Shown piece after piece: positions 23,240 to 37,912 of a stretch of DNA of 64,000 bases. Source of the DNA: Neoconidiobolus thromboides FSU 785 (Eukaryota > Entomophthoromycota > Entomophthoromycetes > Entomophthorales > Neoconidiobolaceae); NCBI GenBank assembly GCA_025603075.1, contig MU626336.1, forward strand, positions 1 through 64,000, read 5' to 3'. Position 1 is the stretch's first letter. The number at the start of each line of letters is the position of its first letter. Position numbers and translations under genes: made by a program. The notes below the pieces were generated by a model. The model had not been told where the DNA came from and did no database searches. It saw nothing but the letters and a program-made list of their open reading frames with translations.

Positions 23240-24115
23240 AGTTTTATTGTTTTACTTCTTACTAAACTAGGCAGATCAAAATAACATATATGATCAATGA
23301 AAAATAGAAAGATAACTTAATCATTTGAAAGGATGAGCTATCTGGGTACTTTTAATAAATTCAAGCTATAAAAATAAATCAAATGTACCTTTGTACATGA
23401 GGATATACTGCCTATCTTTCTGATAGTAAAACGGATCTCTGTTCCCTTTTTTCATAATATTTCCAAAGTTTTTGGTACCTTCATAAAAGGATTTTATCTT
23501 TACTGAAACATCTGACATAGTCTAGGTCAAAACAATCTTCTGCATTGACGATAGGATCTATAAATCGAACGTTAAGCGTATATTTTCTACATATGAGCTC
23601 ATCAAATGGATTTCTAACTAAGCTATTTCCTCTCTACACCTTATAGCATCATTATCTTCAGGTACTGTACAAATTATATTAGTGATAGTTTGGATTCGAT
23701 CATGTAATTTATATGAACATTTATACCCTTCTTTTAGCATTTTTCTGGTACTGATTGGTTTACTAAAATCTTCAATTATACATGTGTGATATGATATAAT
23801 ACTTGATTTTCAGCTATTAAATTTGAAACTACAGTTGTCATTATTAGTAGATATATAGTGATATTTGAATTCTTTTTGAATATGTTTAAAGGAAATATTA
23901 AAAGCTTTTATATTACGTTTCATCGTTATTAGAAGCTAAACTATTACCCAGTTGTATAAGGTGTTCTTAATAGGTTACTAATTTATATAAATAGAGAAAT
24001 AAAAGTACAGTATGTTATTAAAATACTTCACCTCGATGGGGTGTGTTTCATTATTCACATTTGACGCTTCTTTCGTTTTGGAACTTAATATTCTTGTTTA
24101 CTGTCCAAAAGAGAA
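23240..24115. repeat. Segmental duplication, unit 2
   Basis: Direct, diverged partner of 21405-22160, starting about 1.8 kb downstream of it. Homology runs through the secreted-protein remnant and on to a TTATTCACATTTG and TTTTGGAACTTA end. Differences are spread evenly, with many small indels, so the event is old. Confidence 0.65.
23270..23862 (-). pseudogene. Remnant of small secreted cysteine-containing protein, copy 3
   Basis: The minus strand shows TTVVSNLIAE (decayed signal region), then CIIEDFSKPISTRKMLKEGY, KCSYKL and ITNIICTVPEDNDAIRC ending in a stop. The middle segment is the best kept of the three copies and gives the clearest view of the family pattern: C-x-IE-x-F, STRK, KEGYxC, TNIxCTV and E-x-ND...C. 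Confidence 0.55.
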
Positions 24116-24306
24116 ATTGTTATTGATTTTTACTTGAATAAGTTGATTTAAATTGAGTTTATATTTTAAAAACTTTTTGAACTAAAAAAGTTTCGTAGTA
24201 ATTTATCCTTTATGTAAAAGGTTCTAGATATCTTTAGTTTTTTTTTCTATTTTTTTTATTTCAAAATACTTGGGGGGCTCTTTGAGCACTCAAACTTGTT
24301 CTAAAT

Positions 24307-24551
24307 GGAAATTCAAAAGTACTTAAGTCAATATTTTTGTGAAGAAATGAATGAACAGCAACATCTAAACTTTATACCTTTACAATCTTCTTAGTCTTGA
24401 AAATACCAAAATGTCTAAGTGTTTTATTAGTGGAAGGAGATCTACAGGGTGGAACAAAAACTTGAAGGAAGTACAAAAGATAATTAATAAAAGATTACGT
24501 TTGAGCTACAAGTTCAAAGATTTCGCTATCTCTTTTGAAAGAGGAAAGAGT
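24307..24551 (+). pseudogene. Decayed coding-like segment interrupted by repeat copy G
   Basis: A stretch starting at ATG 24307 reads MEIQKYLSQYFCEEMNEQQH and reaches a stop near 24394. A shift of frame then gives LENTKMSKCFISGRR, WNKNLKEVQKIINKRLRLSY and FKDFAISFERGKS, which stays open right up to the left end of repeat copy G. The composition looks like protein. No family is recognised; it may be a gene remnant broken by the element. Confidence 0.35.
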
Positions 24552-24657
24552 ATATGGGGATATATTTTTTGTATTTGATAATTTTACTACAACCTTTCCA
24601 CTCAAATAGCACTTAAGAAATGGAAAAATAACGAAATAAAAAAAAACATTCCCATAT
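24552..24657 (+). mobile_element. MITE-like ~100 bp element, copy G
   Basis: Forward copy from ATATGGGGATATATTTTTTG to AACATTCCCATAT, with the inner CCTTTCCACTCAAATAGC. TA is present on both flanks. Confidence 0.85.
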
Positions 24658-24919
24658 ATTAAAAAGTTCTAATTTAAATATGCTTTTTTAAGAAAAAAGA
24701 CAGCTTATACTGTCTAGAGGTTTAAGAGATCGTATGAAGAGATGTTAGTCTTGCAATTTTTACTATATGGGTATGCCTTTCTTGTTTAAGAGTTGTATTA
24801 AAAAACATTTCTGTATAATAGCCCTTAAAAAATCATAATTATATGAAACTAAAAAGATACCTCTATATATTATAATTCTTGCAAAATGAATTTGATTTAC
24901 TAAAGATTACTCAAGTTTA

Positions 24920-25011
24920 TTTGAGAATATTTTTTAAAATTTACTAATTTATTACTCAAATAGTGCTTGAAAAATGAAAAAGTAATGAAATCAAAAAAAA
25001 CACTCTCATTT
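24920..25011 (+). mobile_element. MITE-like element, copy H (left end degraded)
   Basis: Forward copy that keeps the inner half (TTACTCAAATAGTGCTTG, AAAAAGTAATGAAATC) and the right end (AACACTCTCATT). The left terminal TGGGG is lost. It lies 260 bp from copy G in the same orientation. Confidence 0.65.
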
Positions 25012-25620
25012 TGTAAAATTATGTTTAATTTTTTTTACCAATTTCAAAAATGTAAATTTTTAATTGAGACTTGGAATTCCTTAAATGCTAAAAATAAAAA
25101 TAAAAACGAAGCTTTAACTACACCACTTAATATTTTTTGGATGATTCGCGTTTTCATAAAATTTTATGTAGACAATGATTAAAATTAATTGAAATTAGAT
25201 ATATAAATAGTTATTTAAGATTCAATTAGGTTAATATTAAGGTCATACATCTTTAAAAATATTGCACTAGGTAAAAGAAAATATTATATTATAAAGTTTT
25301 TGGCTAGTATACGCAAATTAATTAACTTTCAGTATAAAACTTCAAGAATTTATTTGATTCCAATTCATACTTAGCCAATTAAAAGATAGAGAGGAGTTCA
25401 TCAACAATTGTTTCTAATTAAATTGGGAAGCCAAAAAATAATTGGCTAAAAGTGATATTTTTTCGAGAATTTTAAATTCTTACGCGCGCTTTTATCCGGA
25501 TTACATTGTCAAAGAAAAAATAAATTTAATTTGCACAAACAAAACAATCATATCTTTACTTATTAAATGTAACACACTTTTTAAAGATTATTAAAAATTT
25601 AATATTTTTTTATAGAAAAA

Positions 25621-27387
25621 ATGATAAATTCTGTTAGATTAGGAAGCGCATCTGGTTTAAAAAAATTAAATTATAGAGGCGTAGCTAATATTCTTATTAA
25701 AGCTAATGGCTTATCTTATAAAACTAGTATTTCTGCTAGCACTAAAATCACAAAGTAATTCCATTTTCTAAAACTCGGCATTAATTAACATTTTTGTAGC
25801 CTTTCTTTAAAACATTACAAACTTTCTCATCGTAATTATGGTATAGTTTTACAAATAGACTTAATCAGTTTTTTATTTAACCTTGGATTTTATTTTAGCC
25901 GACAAAGTTGTTGTTGTACCACAAATCGCTGATTCCATCAATGAAGGAACTCTAAAAAGCTGGTCAAAACGTAAGTAAAACTATTTGTATTAAATTTTAT
26001 TTTTGAAGATACTTATATATTAAACAGAGGTTGGTGAGTATGTTGAACAAGATGAGGAAGTTGCTACTATTGAAACTGATAAAGTTGATGTACCAGTTAA
26101 TGCACCAGTAGCTGGAACTATTTTAGAACATTTTGCTAAAGAAGAAGATACTATCCAAGTTGGACAAGATCTTTTCAAAATTTCTGAAGGTGGTGAAAAA
26201 CCAGAATCTTGTAAGATTATTCTGAATTATTTTATTTATTCTACAATAATTTTCTTTAGCTAAGCCAAAAGAAACTTCTGAAAGCAAAGAAAAGCCTCAA
26301 GAATCTAAAGAAGAGGTAAAAGAAGAAGCCAAAGAAGTCAAAGAGGAAGCAAAGAAAGAATCAAAACCTGAACCAAAGAAAGAATCTAAGCCAGCTCCTC
26401 AACCTAAGAGTACTTTTATATACTTATGATTTTTATAATATTATACTAACTTATTGATAGGTGCTCCAAAAGAAGCTGTTTCCACTAAAGCTTCATCATT
26501 CGTTAGCGGTAACCCACATGAACAAATTGGAAATCGTACTGAAAACAGAGTAAGTAAAGAAATAATCCAATCTCCGTCTTTTTTTACGATTATAATAGGT
26601 AAAAATGAACCGTATGCGTCTCAGAATTGCTGAAAGACTTAAGGAGTCTCAAAATACCGCAGCTTCTTTAACTACTTTCAATGAAGTTGACATGAGGTAA
26701 GCAAGATTTTGATCTTAGGAATGTCATCTTTACCATTTTAGTGCTCTCATGGAACTCCGTAACACTTATAAAGATAAATTTGTTGAAAAACATGGTGTTA
26801 AGCTTGGTTTCATGTCAGCTTTTGCTAAAGCAAGTGCTATTGCTTTACAAGAAATCCCAGCTGTTAATGCTTCCATTGAAGGCCCAAATGGAGGCGACAC
26901 TATCATATACCGTGATTACGTTGATATCTCAGTTGCCGTATCTACCCCCAAAGGTCTTGTTACCCCAGTTGTTCGCAATGTCCAAAACATGGACTTTTTA
27001 GGCATTGAAAGTACCATTGCCCAACTTGGTGCTAAGGTATTTTAATTCAACTTTTTATTCATTATGTTTATGTTTATGTTTTAGGCCCGTGATAACAAAA
27101 TCACTTTAGAAGATCTTACTGGTGGTACATTTACTATATCTAATGGTGGAGTCTTTGGATCTATGATGGGTACTCCAATTATTAATATGCCACAAACTGC
27201 TATCTTAGGTATGCATGCCATTAAGGAAAGGCCTGTAGCTATCAAAGGCAAAGTAGAAATCCGTCCTATGATGTACCTCGCACTTACTTATGATCATCGT
27301 CTTGTTGATGGTAGAGAAGCAGTCACCTTTTTAGTCCGAGTTAAAGAAATCTTAGAAGATCCTCGTCGTTTACTTTTAGGCTTATAG
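25621..27387 (+). CDS. KGD2: Dihydrolipoyllysine succinyltransferase, E2 of 2-oxoglutarate dehydrogenase
   Basis: Nine exons (25621-25754, 25800-25840, 25899-25970, 26028-26210, 26260-26409, 26461-26549, 26599-26696, 26742-27036, 27085-27387) join in frame to 454 residues. E2o transfers the succinyl group to CoA in the mitochondrial TCA cycle. The N-terminus is Ser/Lys/Asn-rich and suits a mitochondrial presequence. The lipoyl domain follows, with [18 protein letters not shown] and the lipoyl-lysine site ETDKVDVP. A Lys/Glu/Pro linker is next, with no E3-binding domain, as in fungal and animal E2o. The catalytic domain has [37 protein letters not shown] and the active-site HRLVDG. The 41 nt second exon is needed to join presequence and lipoyl domain in frame. 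Confidence 0.93.
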
Positions 27388-28316
27388 ATAATTTCATCTT
27401 GAATCCATTAAGTTAATTTGAGGCTTAACGTTTTATAACGGGTAATTAAAATTCAATTTCAAATTGTATAATACAGTATGAGATGAGATAGTTTTATCCA
27501 TTTCATTTTTATATTGAATGGTATTTATATTTTCATGTGAAGGTTGTCTATTATTTTGGGTATCATTTTTTGTAATATTCGAGATCATTAGTATAAATTA
27601 TTTCAACAAAATTGTTTATGTTGCTACCTTAAACTTTGTAGCATCAACTTTTTTAATAGCATATACAGGCTCACTTATTTATTTAAAGACTTATTTGGAT
27701 ATTTATTTTATCAGCTTTAAGCCACAAGACCAAATATAAATTGTTATACATTATTAAATTTTTTTAAAGATTTTATTTAAACTAATATAATATCCAGTCA
27801 ATCATTTAAATTATTAATCAGTCAAAAAGCCAAGTATACGATAAAATTTGAAAAATAAAATAATGTTTAATTCTAAATTTGTAAATCTCTCATTAATGAT
27901 TATATGGGGATGTTTTTGATTTCATTACTTTTTCCATTTTTTAAGCGCTATTCGAGTGGAAAAATTGTCAGTAAAATTCTCAAACAAAAAATACATTCTC
28001 ATATATATTATGTGATTTTAAAGAATAAAAAGATAAATAGCTGAATTCATATTAAAATCATAAACCTATAAATTGTTCGAACAAAATAGCATTTAGTTAT
28101 AATACAAGTTCCGTCTGCATGTGAATATATATTTATAGCAGTTAATTTAAACACTTTACTTTTTAGTGTTTATTGATCTCAAGAACTGTTGTATTACAGC
28201 CTATGAAAGAAGGTAAAGATACACAGAAGACATGATCAAACAAATCAGGTTAGTTATAAAATCAAAAGAAAGGTCAAAAGATAAAGATAAAATATAAAAC
28301 TTCCTTAATCGTTGTT
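27388..28316. other. Intergenic region between KGD2 and a convergent peptidase gene
   Basis: It holds one repeat copy (27902-28004). A 73-codon hydrophobic open frame at 27518-27739 is present, but nothing supports it as a gene. The rest is featureless AT-rich sequence. Confidence 0.5.
27902..28004 (-). mobile_element. MITE-like ~100 bp element, copy I
   Basis: Well-kept reverse-orientation copy from ATATGGGGATGTTTTTGATT to ACATTCTCATAT, with the central TTTTTTAAGCGCTATTCGAG. TA lies on both flanks. Confidence 0.85.
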
Positions 28317-29603
28317 TCATTCTGTTAAAATCTCTACACCATCGTTAGTAATAAGAACAGTATGCTCAAATTGGGCAGACCTTGAACCATCTTCTGTAAC
28401 AATAGTCCAGCCATCTGGCCACATCTTTCCAATTGGAGAGCCTTGGGATACTATTGGTTCAATAGTAAACGTCATACCAGATTGCATAATTCCTTCTTCT
28501 TGGTTTTCTATTAGAGTATTAAAATATGAAATTAAACCATTAAAATACTAATACCATGATGGAAGATTAGTGGTAACTCATGAAAATGAGCTCCGATTCC
28601 GTGCCCTGTTAATTCGTCAGAAACAGAAAATCCATTATCTTTAACGATTTCACTACAAAATAAATAATTTTTCACGAATAATATGTTAAGATTACCTTAT
28701 GACTTTGCCAATCTTCTTAAATTCTACCCCTGGTCCACAGATAGATATAGCTTTCTCCATGGCTTTTTTTGTAACACTAACTAATTTTTTTCCAGCATCA
28801 TCCACGTCACCAACCATGAACGTAGCTGAAGTATCACCATGCACACCGTTTAAATAAACCTTTTAAATTTAATAACAGCACTTAAATCTAACTAATGACT
28901 TACTGTAACATCGATGTTTATAATATCCCCATTTTTTAATGGCCGACTAATAAAACAGATTGATTTTTTTAAATCAATATTTTTATATTATATTATATTA
29001 CCTATCTGGTATTCCATGACAAATAACATTATTAATTGAAGTGCAGATAGATTTTGGAAATCCCATATAATTCAAAGTTGAAGGATAAGCGTTATTTTCT
29101 AATATAGCTTTCCTTAATGCGTCATCTATTTCTAAAGTAGTTACACCTTCCTTTTAAAATGATTTAAACCGTTTTATTTTAGAAAAGAAGCGGGTTACCT
29201 TGCACATACTACCACCTAAATGTAACATCTTTTTAGCTAATTTACAAGCTTTTCTCATCTTTTCAATCAACTCTTCATCTTTAATACCAATGACTTTTGA
29301 CCATTCCTTTGGTTGTTTTGAATAAGCATAAGGTGGTTTGGCAATATTTTTTGGTATAATTTCATCAATATTTATACTTTCTACACCTAGAGATAATTTG
29401 GTTGGTACAATTAATGGATATTTTCCATACTGGTTTAAGTTAAGATAATCCAACTCTTCAAGTACTGTTTTTCGTTTATCTCTTGGTAGTAATGTTTTTA
29501 AATTTTGAGTGAAGTTTGCTTTAGTGATTTTATTGTTATTAAGTTGTAACAACACTTTATTAATCAATGTGTTATTGATTCTTTTTGCTGATAACTTTAT
29601 CAT
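28317..29603 (-). CDS. Methionine aminopeptidase type 1, probably mitochondrial
   Basis: Six minus-strand exons (29603-29199, 29150-29002, 28946-28904, 28859-28696, 28652-28555, 28507-28317) join in frame to 349 residues. The enzyme removes the initiator Met from new proteins. The first ~45 residues are basic and lack acidic residues, as in a mitochondrial targeting peptide, and the zinc-finger extension of cytosolic Map1 is absent; both fit the MAP1D class. The pita-bread fold motifs are present in order: [35 protein letters not shown], the first metal-ligand Asp in [18 protein letters not shown] with its partner Asp, the His region [18 protein letters not shown], and the last Glu in QFEHTVLIT. 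All five metal ligands appear intact. Confidence 0.9.
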
Positions 29604-29790
29604 TTTAAAAAAGCGACTATTTTTTATTGAATATTAAAAATTATAAACTGTTAACTTGTAATTTGAATTGAAAAGTTAAACCGGAAATATTAAAAACTTT
29701 AAAATTCATAAATATTTATATATTTGAAAATATCATTCAAAATGCAGTAAAATATATATTAACTCATCAATTATTCTGGTTTATTAGAAC

Positions 29791-30156
29791 TTAAGCATCA
29801 GCAATGGTGACTTCAACTTCGACTCCAGGTTCAATGGAGATGGAGGTGATTTGCTTAACAATCTCAGATGGAGAGTGGAGATCGACAAGACGTTTGTGGA
29901 TACGCATTTCATAACGATCCCAGGTCTTGGAACCCTCACCATTAGGAGTCTTACGAGTAGTGATCTTTAAGACTTTGGTTGGGAGACGAACTGGACCCTT
30001 AACTTTAAGTTGCTTATCTTTGGCACGGTTGATAAGATCAGAGCAAACTTTTTCAAGAGCTTGAACATTACGGGAAGTAAGAGTGATACGGATCTTGTGT
30101 ACCTTAGCAGATACTTTTTCTTCTAATCCAGGTTTTCCTTTAGCGACGTAAGCCAT
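29791..30156 (-). CDS. RPS20: Cytosolic small ribosomal subunit protein uS10 (S20)
   Basis: An intronless 121-residue protein matching eukaryotic uS10 along its length: [20 protein letters not shown], then [40 protein letters not shown] and a C-terminus ending [12 protein letters not shown]. It is part of the 40S head. Codon use is noticeably richer in G and C than the neighbouring genes (for example CGT, ATC, GTC), as expected for a highly expressed gene. The peptidase gene lies 187 bp downstream on the same strand. Confidence 0.97.
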   Translation of the reverse strand: MAYVAKGKPGLEEKVSAKVHKIRITLTSRNVQALEKVCSDLINRAKDKQLKVKGPVRLPTKVLKITTRKTPNGEGSKTWDRYEMRIHKRLVDLHSPSEIVKQITSISIEPGVEVEVTIADA

Positions 30157-33100
30157 TTTTATACTTTAATAGAACTATTTATTCGGCACAATGGCACAGA
30201 GGTGACTAAATAATCTTTTTAAAAAGAGTTGAGTTCGATATCCACGGTAAAAATTTTAAAATGAAAATTTTTTCAATTTTTTTAACCAATAATTTAGCTT
30301 AAATACAATGGGAGTTTTAAATTTTTCAGCTTCAAATTTCAAAAAAAAAAGTCAAAATAGTATTGAAAATGATTTATATTGAACTTTATAGCACTAAATT
30401 ACTTAACTTATTATAATAATAAAGCTATTTCAATATTCATACTTTAGCGTTGTTTTTTTTGAATTTTTGAACCTTTATATGTGTACATTTTGTAATTCTA
30501 AGTGATTATTTTAATTATGATTCCCTTTTAGAAATTTATGTCTAATTTGATTTAAATATGAAAATGCCTAACTTCAAAGAATGGCTCATATAACAAGCTC
30601 TAGTTAACGTTGTTATTTACTGATGATTTATCGCTTTATACTATTAAGATATTTTTAGTTACTTCTATGTTCTAAAAGATAGTTATTAAAGTTAATTGGC
30701 ATATTAAGATAATAGTCTAAAACCTAACCTGTATTTGAAATATAAATTCGTTATATATTAATTTATAAATGATATTCTAATCCACTTACTATATAAGTTT
30801 ACAGGTTCTTCAAAAAAAGTAGTAGTCCATGATGGCTTCATACTTCGCTTATATAGAGATATATGGATATCATTATAATACAATAGTTTTTGCAGTATAA
30901 AAATTGAAGAGTATGTTATTTTATACTTTTTGATGTTACTTCCAGTCAAATTACTTGATAAGTGTATGATAACAATAAGGTTTTATAAAATTCGAGAATC
31001 TTTATATATTACTATTGATAGTAGATGAAATGCGATATCAACCAATATCATAATAATTCAGAAATTTTAGTAATGATAATATTGGTAATCGATCATCTAT
31101 AATAACAAATTGAATGTATTAGTTTTATTAATCTATCTCTTATTGATTTCATTTTCTTTTTAAATCCTAAATTCAGGCAGAATATTAGCTTTTATATCAA
31201 GGATAAGTTTGGTACAAATTGTGATTTTTATTACTTCAGGTGAACTTCATCCTAACATCTTTAATAGAGAGGATTTTCTTAAACATAAAATTTATACTTC
31301 AAGTTATTAATTTTTGTCACTGGTGGTTTATTTAAACGCAAAAGGCTATTCAAACAACTGCTGATCATGGGGAACACCTTTATCAGTTTTCTATAGTATA
31401 AATAATATAACTGAGTCTTAAATATACAAAGCCAATTATTTATCGAAAACTAAGTTTGTTTTTTTATTAAAATATAATAACTTATTCAGCTTTTAAGTTA
31501 AGCGAACAAATAGCTAGAAGGAAAAAAGACATTCTTATATTAAACCGGTAGACTAATAAGACTTATTTTACTTAGTATCAAAATGTATTTACTGACTCTT
31601 TTTATCTCTTAAAGAATAGATATTTTTAGCGAATTTAAAAATAGGTAAATAAGCGGGCCTACATACATCAAATTAAAAACAAGTGCTAGCTTTTGACTTA
31701 ATGAAACACAGCCTGGTAAAAAAAACCTAATCCAGAACCAGCAAAAAATTGATTAATTTACAAAGCAGCAACATATTTTTGAAACTTCGGTCTATAACCT
31801 AAAACAGTAAAAGAATAGTATAAGTAGATTACTGTATGAACAAGGGAGCTAAATAGTACAAAAATTCCAGTACCTGGATTGGAGATGGTAAATAGATAAA
31901 ATATACATAAAACTGCACCAGAATGATGGTGAGATTGTAAAAGAGATGGTACTCTATTTTTTAACAATAAAATTAAGGCATTAATAAATTCCCAATATTT
32001 GGATAGATAAAAGAGCCATATATTAAGGTATATGCTTTGTATTCATACCGTTTGATTTTTATCAAAATAGACGTTATAGAGGGAATCACTATTTATAATA
32101 GTGCCATAGATGGTAGAAAATAAGGAGAAAAGGGGAAAAAGGAACAAATTGCTAAGTTAAGTTATGAAATAATATAAAGACCTTGAAACCATCACTAGTT
32201 TTTGTATTTTTAGTTGTTTGCTTTTTTATATACTCAGTGTAAATCTTTGCAGCTATCAAATATGTGATTGATATAAAGGCAACACTGGGTTGACGGTTAA
32301 AACAAGGGTACCATTATGAGAGTGGTAAGCCTTGTCAATGAGTTATATCAATAAGATTGGAAATTGGAATCATTATCAAATAAGGAGTAAAAAAACATGT
32401 ATTCGAAAAACATACTCCTTTTTATTTACTATTTTTTGAGGTGTATTCTACAATAAAATAAACTTTGAGTCAGTCATTCAAATACATCAATTAGGGTGTT
32501 ATAGATAAAGCGATCTTATTAATTGACTATACCCCATTTATGTATTTGTTATGAATTGTTTTAAATGTATTTATTGAGTTATTGAGTTATTGTTGTTATA
32601 CTGTATTATTATAAAATGATTGAAATAAAAGTGTAAAATAAGATAATAAGCAGTTATATTAAATATTTAATGAATTGTTTTTTTACTTTGTTGTTGATAA
32701 CTACACTTCGTCATTATAATTTTTGTAGAAAATTTAGTATCACTTGTTACAAAAGTTATTATAAAAACTGAAATATAATTAAATTAAATGGAGAGCTAAT
32801 TGTAACTAAAGATATATGCTTGTTAAAATAAAGATCTCTGATAGATTGATTTATCTTTACAGTTTATAATTTTATAACTATTTTATAGAATATACTATAC
32901 TATATGCAATATTATAGCAAAACAAAAAAATATAGTTTGAGTAATTTAGATTCTATTAAGTTATTTATTATAATAATCTTATTGTATAAGATAAATAACA
33001 AAATTTATAGGATATAATAGTGGCTGACTTTAAATTTTTAAATTTCAATCTGCCAATTTAAAAGCTAATAATCTTTTAAACAAAAAGTTCAATCGACTTA

Positions 33101-33216
33101 ATTGGTTCTTATAAACTTTAAAAGAAAAACATGAAAAAACAAAACAAAAAACTCAACAAAGATATTCAGTTCTTATTTTATCTTTTTCAACTTTCAATTT
33201 CAATTCCCAATAGAAG
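30157..33216. other. 3.1 kb intergenic region with an elongase pseudogene
   Basis: Apart from the decayed elongase copy at 31585-32370 nothing recognisable is present. The first ~200 bp must contain the uS10 promoter and the last few hundred the CDK promoter. A 63-codon open frame at 30758-30949 has no support. Confidence 0.55.
31585..32370 (-). pseudogene. Fatty-acid elongase (ELO) pseudogene
   Basis: On the minus strand this segment matches the intact ELO gene at 49732-50526 nearly from start to end. Recognisable pieces are a degraded HW..LPLS.WYP start, YIKKQTTKNTKTSDGF, SDSLYN, a YLSKYWEFINALI-like region, LLKNRVPSLLQSHHHSGAV, IFVLFSSLVHTVIYLYYSF and VLGYRPKFQKYV. Several stops (after YVAAL, and before the N-terminal homology) and frameshifts break it. 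The longest open piece is 69 codons. It is a dead duplicate of the functional gene about 17 kb away in the opposite orientation. Confidence 0.85.
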
Positions 33217-34445
<1,229 letters not shown>

Positions 34446-34738
34446 AAGTATTTACTGCAAGCTTTTTTGAATGCATATTTAATAGTTGAGGTTGTTGATT
34501 AGTTTTAGGTTGAATATATAAGTTGATGGGTAGCTTTTTGTTAAATAAAAACAAAACTGTTTTATGGGTTTATATTTTATTTTAGTTTGATGTTTTTTAA
34601 TTATCTTTAATGCATTTTTTTAAAGAATAAATCCCATGAATTAGTTTAAATTCAAAAAAACTCGAAAGACCCACTTTTTTTTAAAATCTCAAAAAATAGA
34701 ATAAAATTCAATAATAAACCAGCAATTTACTTTTATAT

Positions 34739-36296
<1,558 letters not shown>

Positions 36297-36359
36297 TCTA
36301 TTTAATGAAATAATATAATATAATATAATATAATATAATAATAAAAGAAATAGATTGTT

Positions 36360-37728
36360 TTAATTGTTTAATTTAGCAATTAATGTATCCCATTCTTGCT
36401 CAGTAAAAATATCATTAAATCGTTGTTTTAATGATTCTATGTTTTTTGCAATCGATTTTAAGTCTATATCAATCGATGAATTTAATAAGGGTAAACTAGT
36501 AGATAATAAATGTAAATCCTATATAAAATAAAAAATTCAACGTAAGTATATAGATTCAATGTTTTAATAATATTAACTTACTTTTTGTATTAAATCATCA
36601 TCGTCATAATATTTTGATTCAGGTAATAAATACATAAGAAATGTATTTAATAAATTGGAATTTAACAATGGAGTTAAGATAGTTGGTTCGTCAGATAATA
36701 ATGAATTCATCATAAATAAGATTCGACTAATCACTTGTACATCAATGTCTAAACAATAGAAATAAAATTAATAAAATTAATATAATTAATAGCGTTGTGA
36801 TTAATTCATTTACCTTTTCTATTGACAATATTTTGAATTAATTGAAATCCGTTTAATGTTTGTAATTTAACTAACGATTTTTGATGATGTCTAGTGGCAC
36901 CTAAATAATAAGAAAAACATGTCAAATAAAACACATAATAAAAAATAATCAACCTACAAGATAAAGCATAGATCAATTTAATTAATACTTCTTTTTCACT
37001 TTCTTTTTCCATTGCTTGTAATAATGCTTCAAATCCATTATGTTGAATAAACTAAATATAATATAAAATAAACTAATAAATAACGAATGATAAGAGTAAT
37101 AAACATATAGAACTCACCGCTTCTTGGGCATCTGGATTATTTTGAGTAGCTGTACCCAATGTCCATGCTGTATATTTACGAATAACTGAATGCTCATTTT
37201 TCAATAATTCAATTAATGGAGCCCATAATTTTAATGGGGTTAAATCTATAGTTTAAAACAAAATTAATATGTTTGATATTATTCATTTTTTATACAAATA
37301 CTTACTTTTGGCATTATCAATATGTTCTACTAACTATAGGAATAAAGTAATGAGTTAATTTGATTTAAAAAAGCAATAACAAAATTTTCTTTCTAAAAAA
37401 TTACCATTTCTAAATTATCAAATGCAACTTCTCTTTGTTCTAAATCGACATTTTCATCAATAATTACTTGGAAATTTTCTAATTATAAAAAATAAGCCAA
37501 CTAATAAACACAATAACTTTAAATAAAAATAGAACAGGAACGATAATAACAATAACAATATTTAATAATATTTAATTAAAACTTACCTTTCATCATAGTA
37601 GCTTCACTTTTACCCAAAATAGCATCAATAACTTCCGGATCTAAATCTTTAACTGCCTCGTTGCTAGTTGCTTTAGCTAGCTCTTCAGGGTCACTGTTTT
37701 TAATTCCCCATTGTAATAATTTTTCCAT
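36360..37728 (-). CDS. FES1: Hsp70 nucleotide exchange factor Fes1 (HspBP1 family)
   Basis: Eight minus-strand exons (37728-37587, 37478-37405, 37333-37306, 37245-37118, 37051-36958, 36900-36814, 36748-36582, 36518-36360) join in frame to 292 residues; yeast Fes1 is 290. Fes1 releases ADP from cytosolic Hsp70. The N-terminus MEKLLQWGIKNSDPEELA is typical, and the armadillo-repeat core includes VDLEQREVAFDNLEMLVEHI, PLIELLKNEHSVIRKYTAWT, GTATQNNPDAQEAF and a final helical part. The 28 nt third exon is needed for frame continuity. It is head-to-head with ESF2, 184 bp between start codons, suggesting a shared promoter region. Confidence 0.92.
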
Positions 37729-37912
37729 TTTTTGAATTTGTATCAATTATAATTTAAACAAAAAAGATAAAAGCCAAATTAATTAAAGCCCTGATATTTG
37801 AACTAAACTTTGAGAATTAAATTGTTTCAGAATTTACTAGAAAAATTGGAAAAAAAATTCATTTCATCTTGATAATTTATTTAAAAATCAAAAAGATTAA
37901 TACAATACGAGT

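Larger units (their letters stand above)
20581..25620. other. 5 kb gene desert with degenerate duplication
   Basis: No intact gene is visible. Two diverged copies of a ~700-850 bp segment (about 21405-22160 and 23240-24115) lie in direct orientation, each with the remnant of a small secreted-protein gene on the minus strand. Further on are a decayed coding-like stretch (24307-24551) cut by an inverted-repeat element (24552-24657), and a second, truncated element (24920-25011). Short open frames at 20.7 and 22.7 kb have no convincing protein character. Confidence 0.6.

Noticed and set aside
27518..27739. 73-codon hydrophobic frame after KGD2
   Set aside because: It could be a small membrane protein, but there is no family resemblance, paralog or splice support.
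31495..31540. Possible deletion derivative of the inverted-repeat element
   Set aside because: Only ACAAATAGC, GGAAAAA and ACATTCTTATAT resemble the family, with the middle missing; too short to separate from chance in AT-rich DNA.
36306..36345. TAATA pentanucleotide run after the deoxyhypusine synthase gene
   Set aside because: Ordinary microsatellite in a 3' region; no sign of function.
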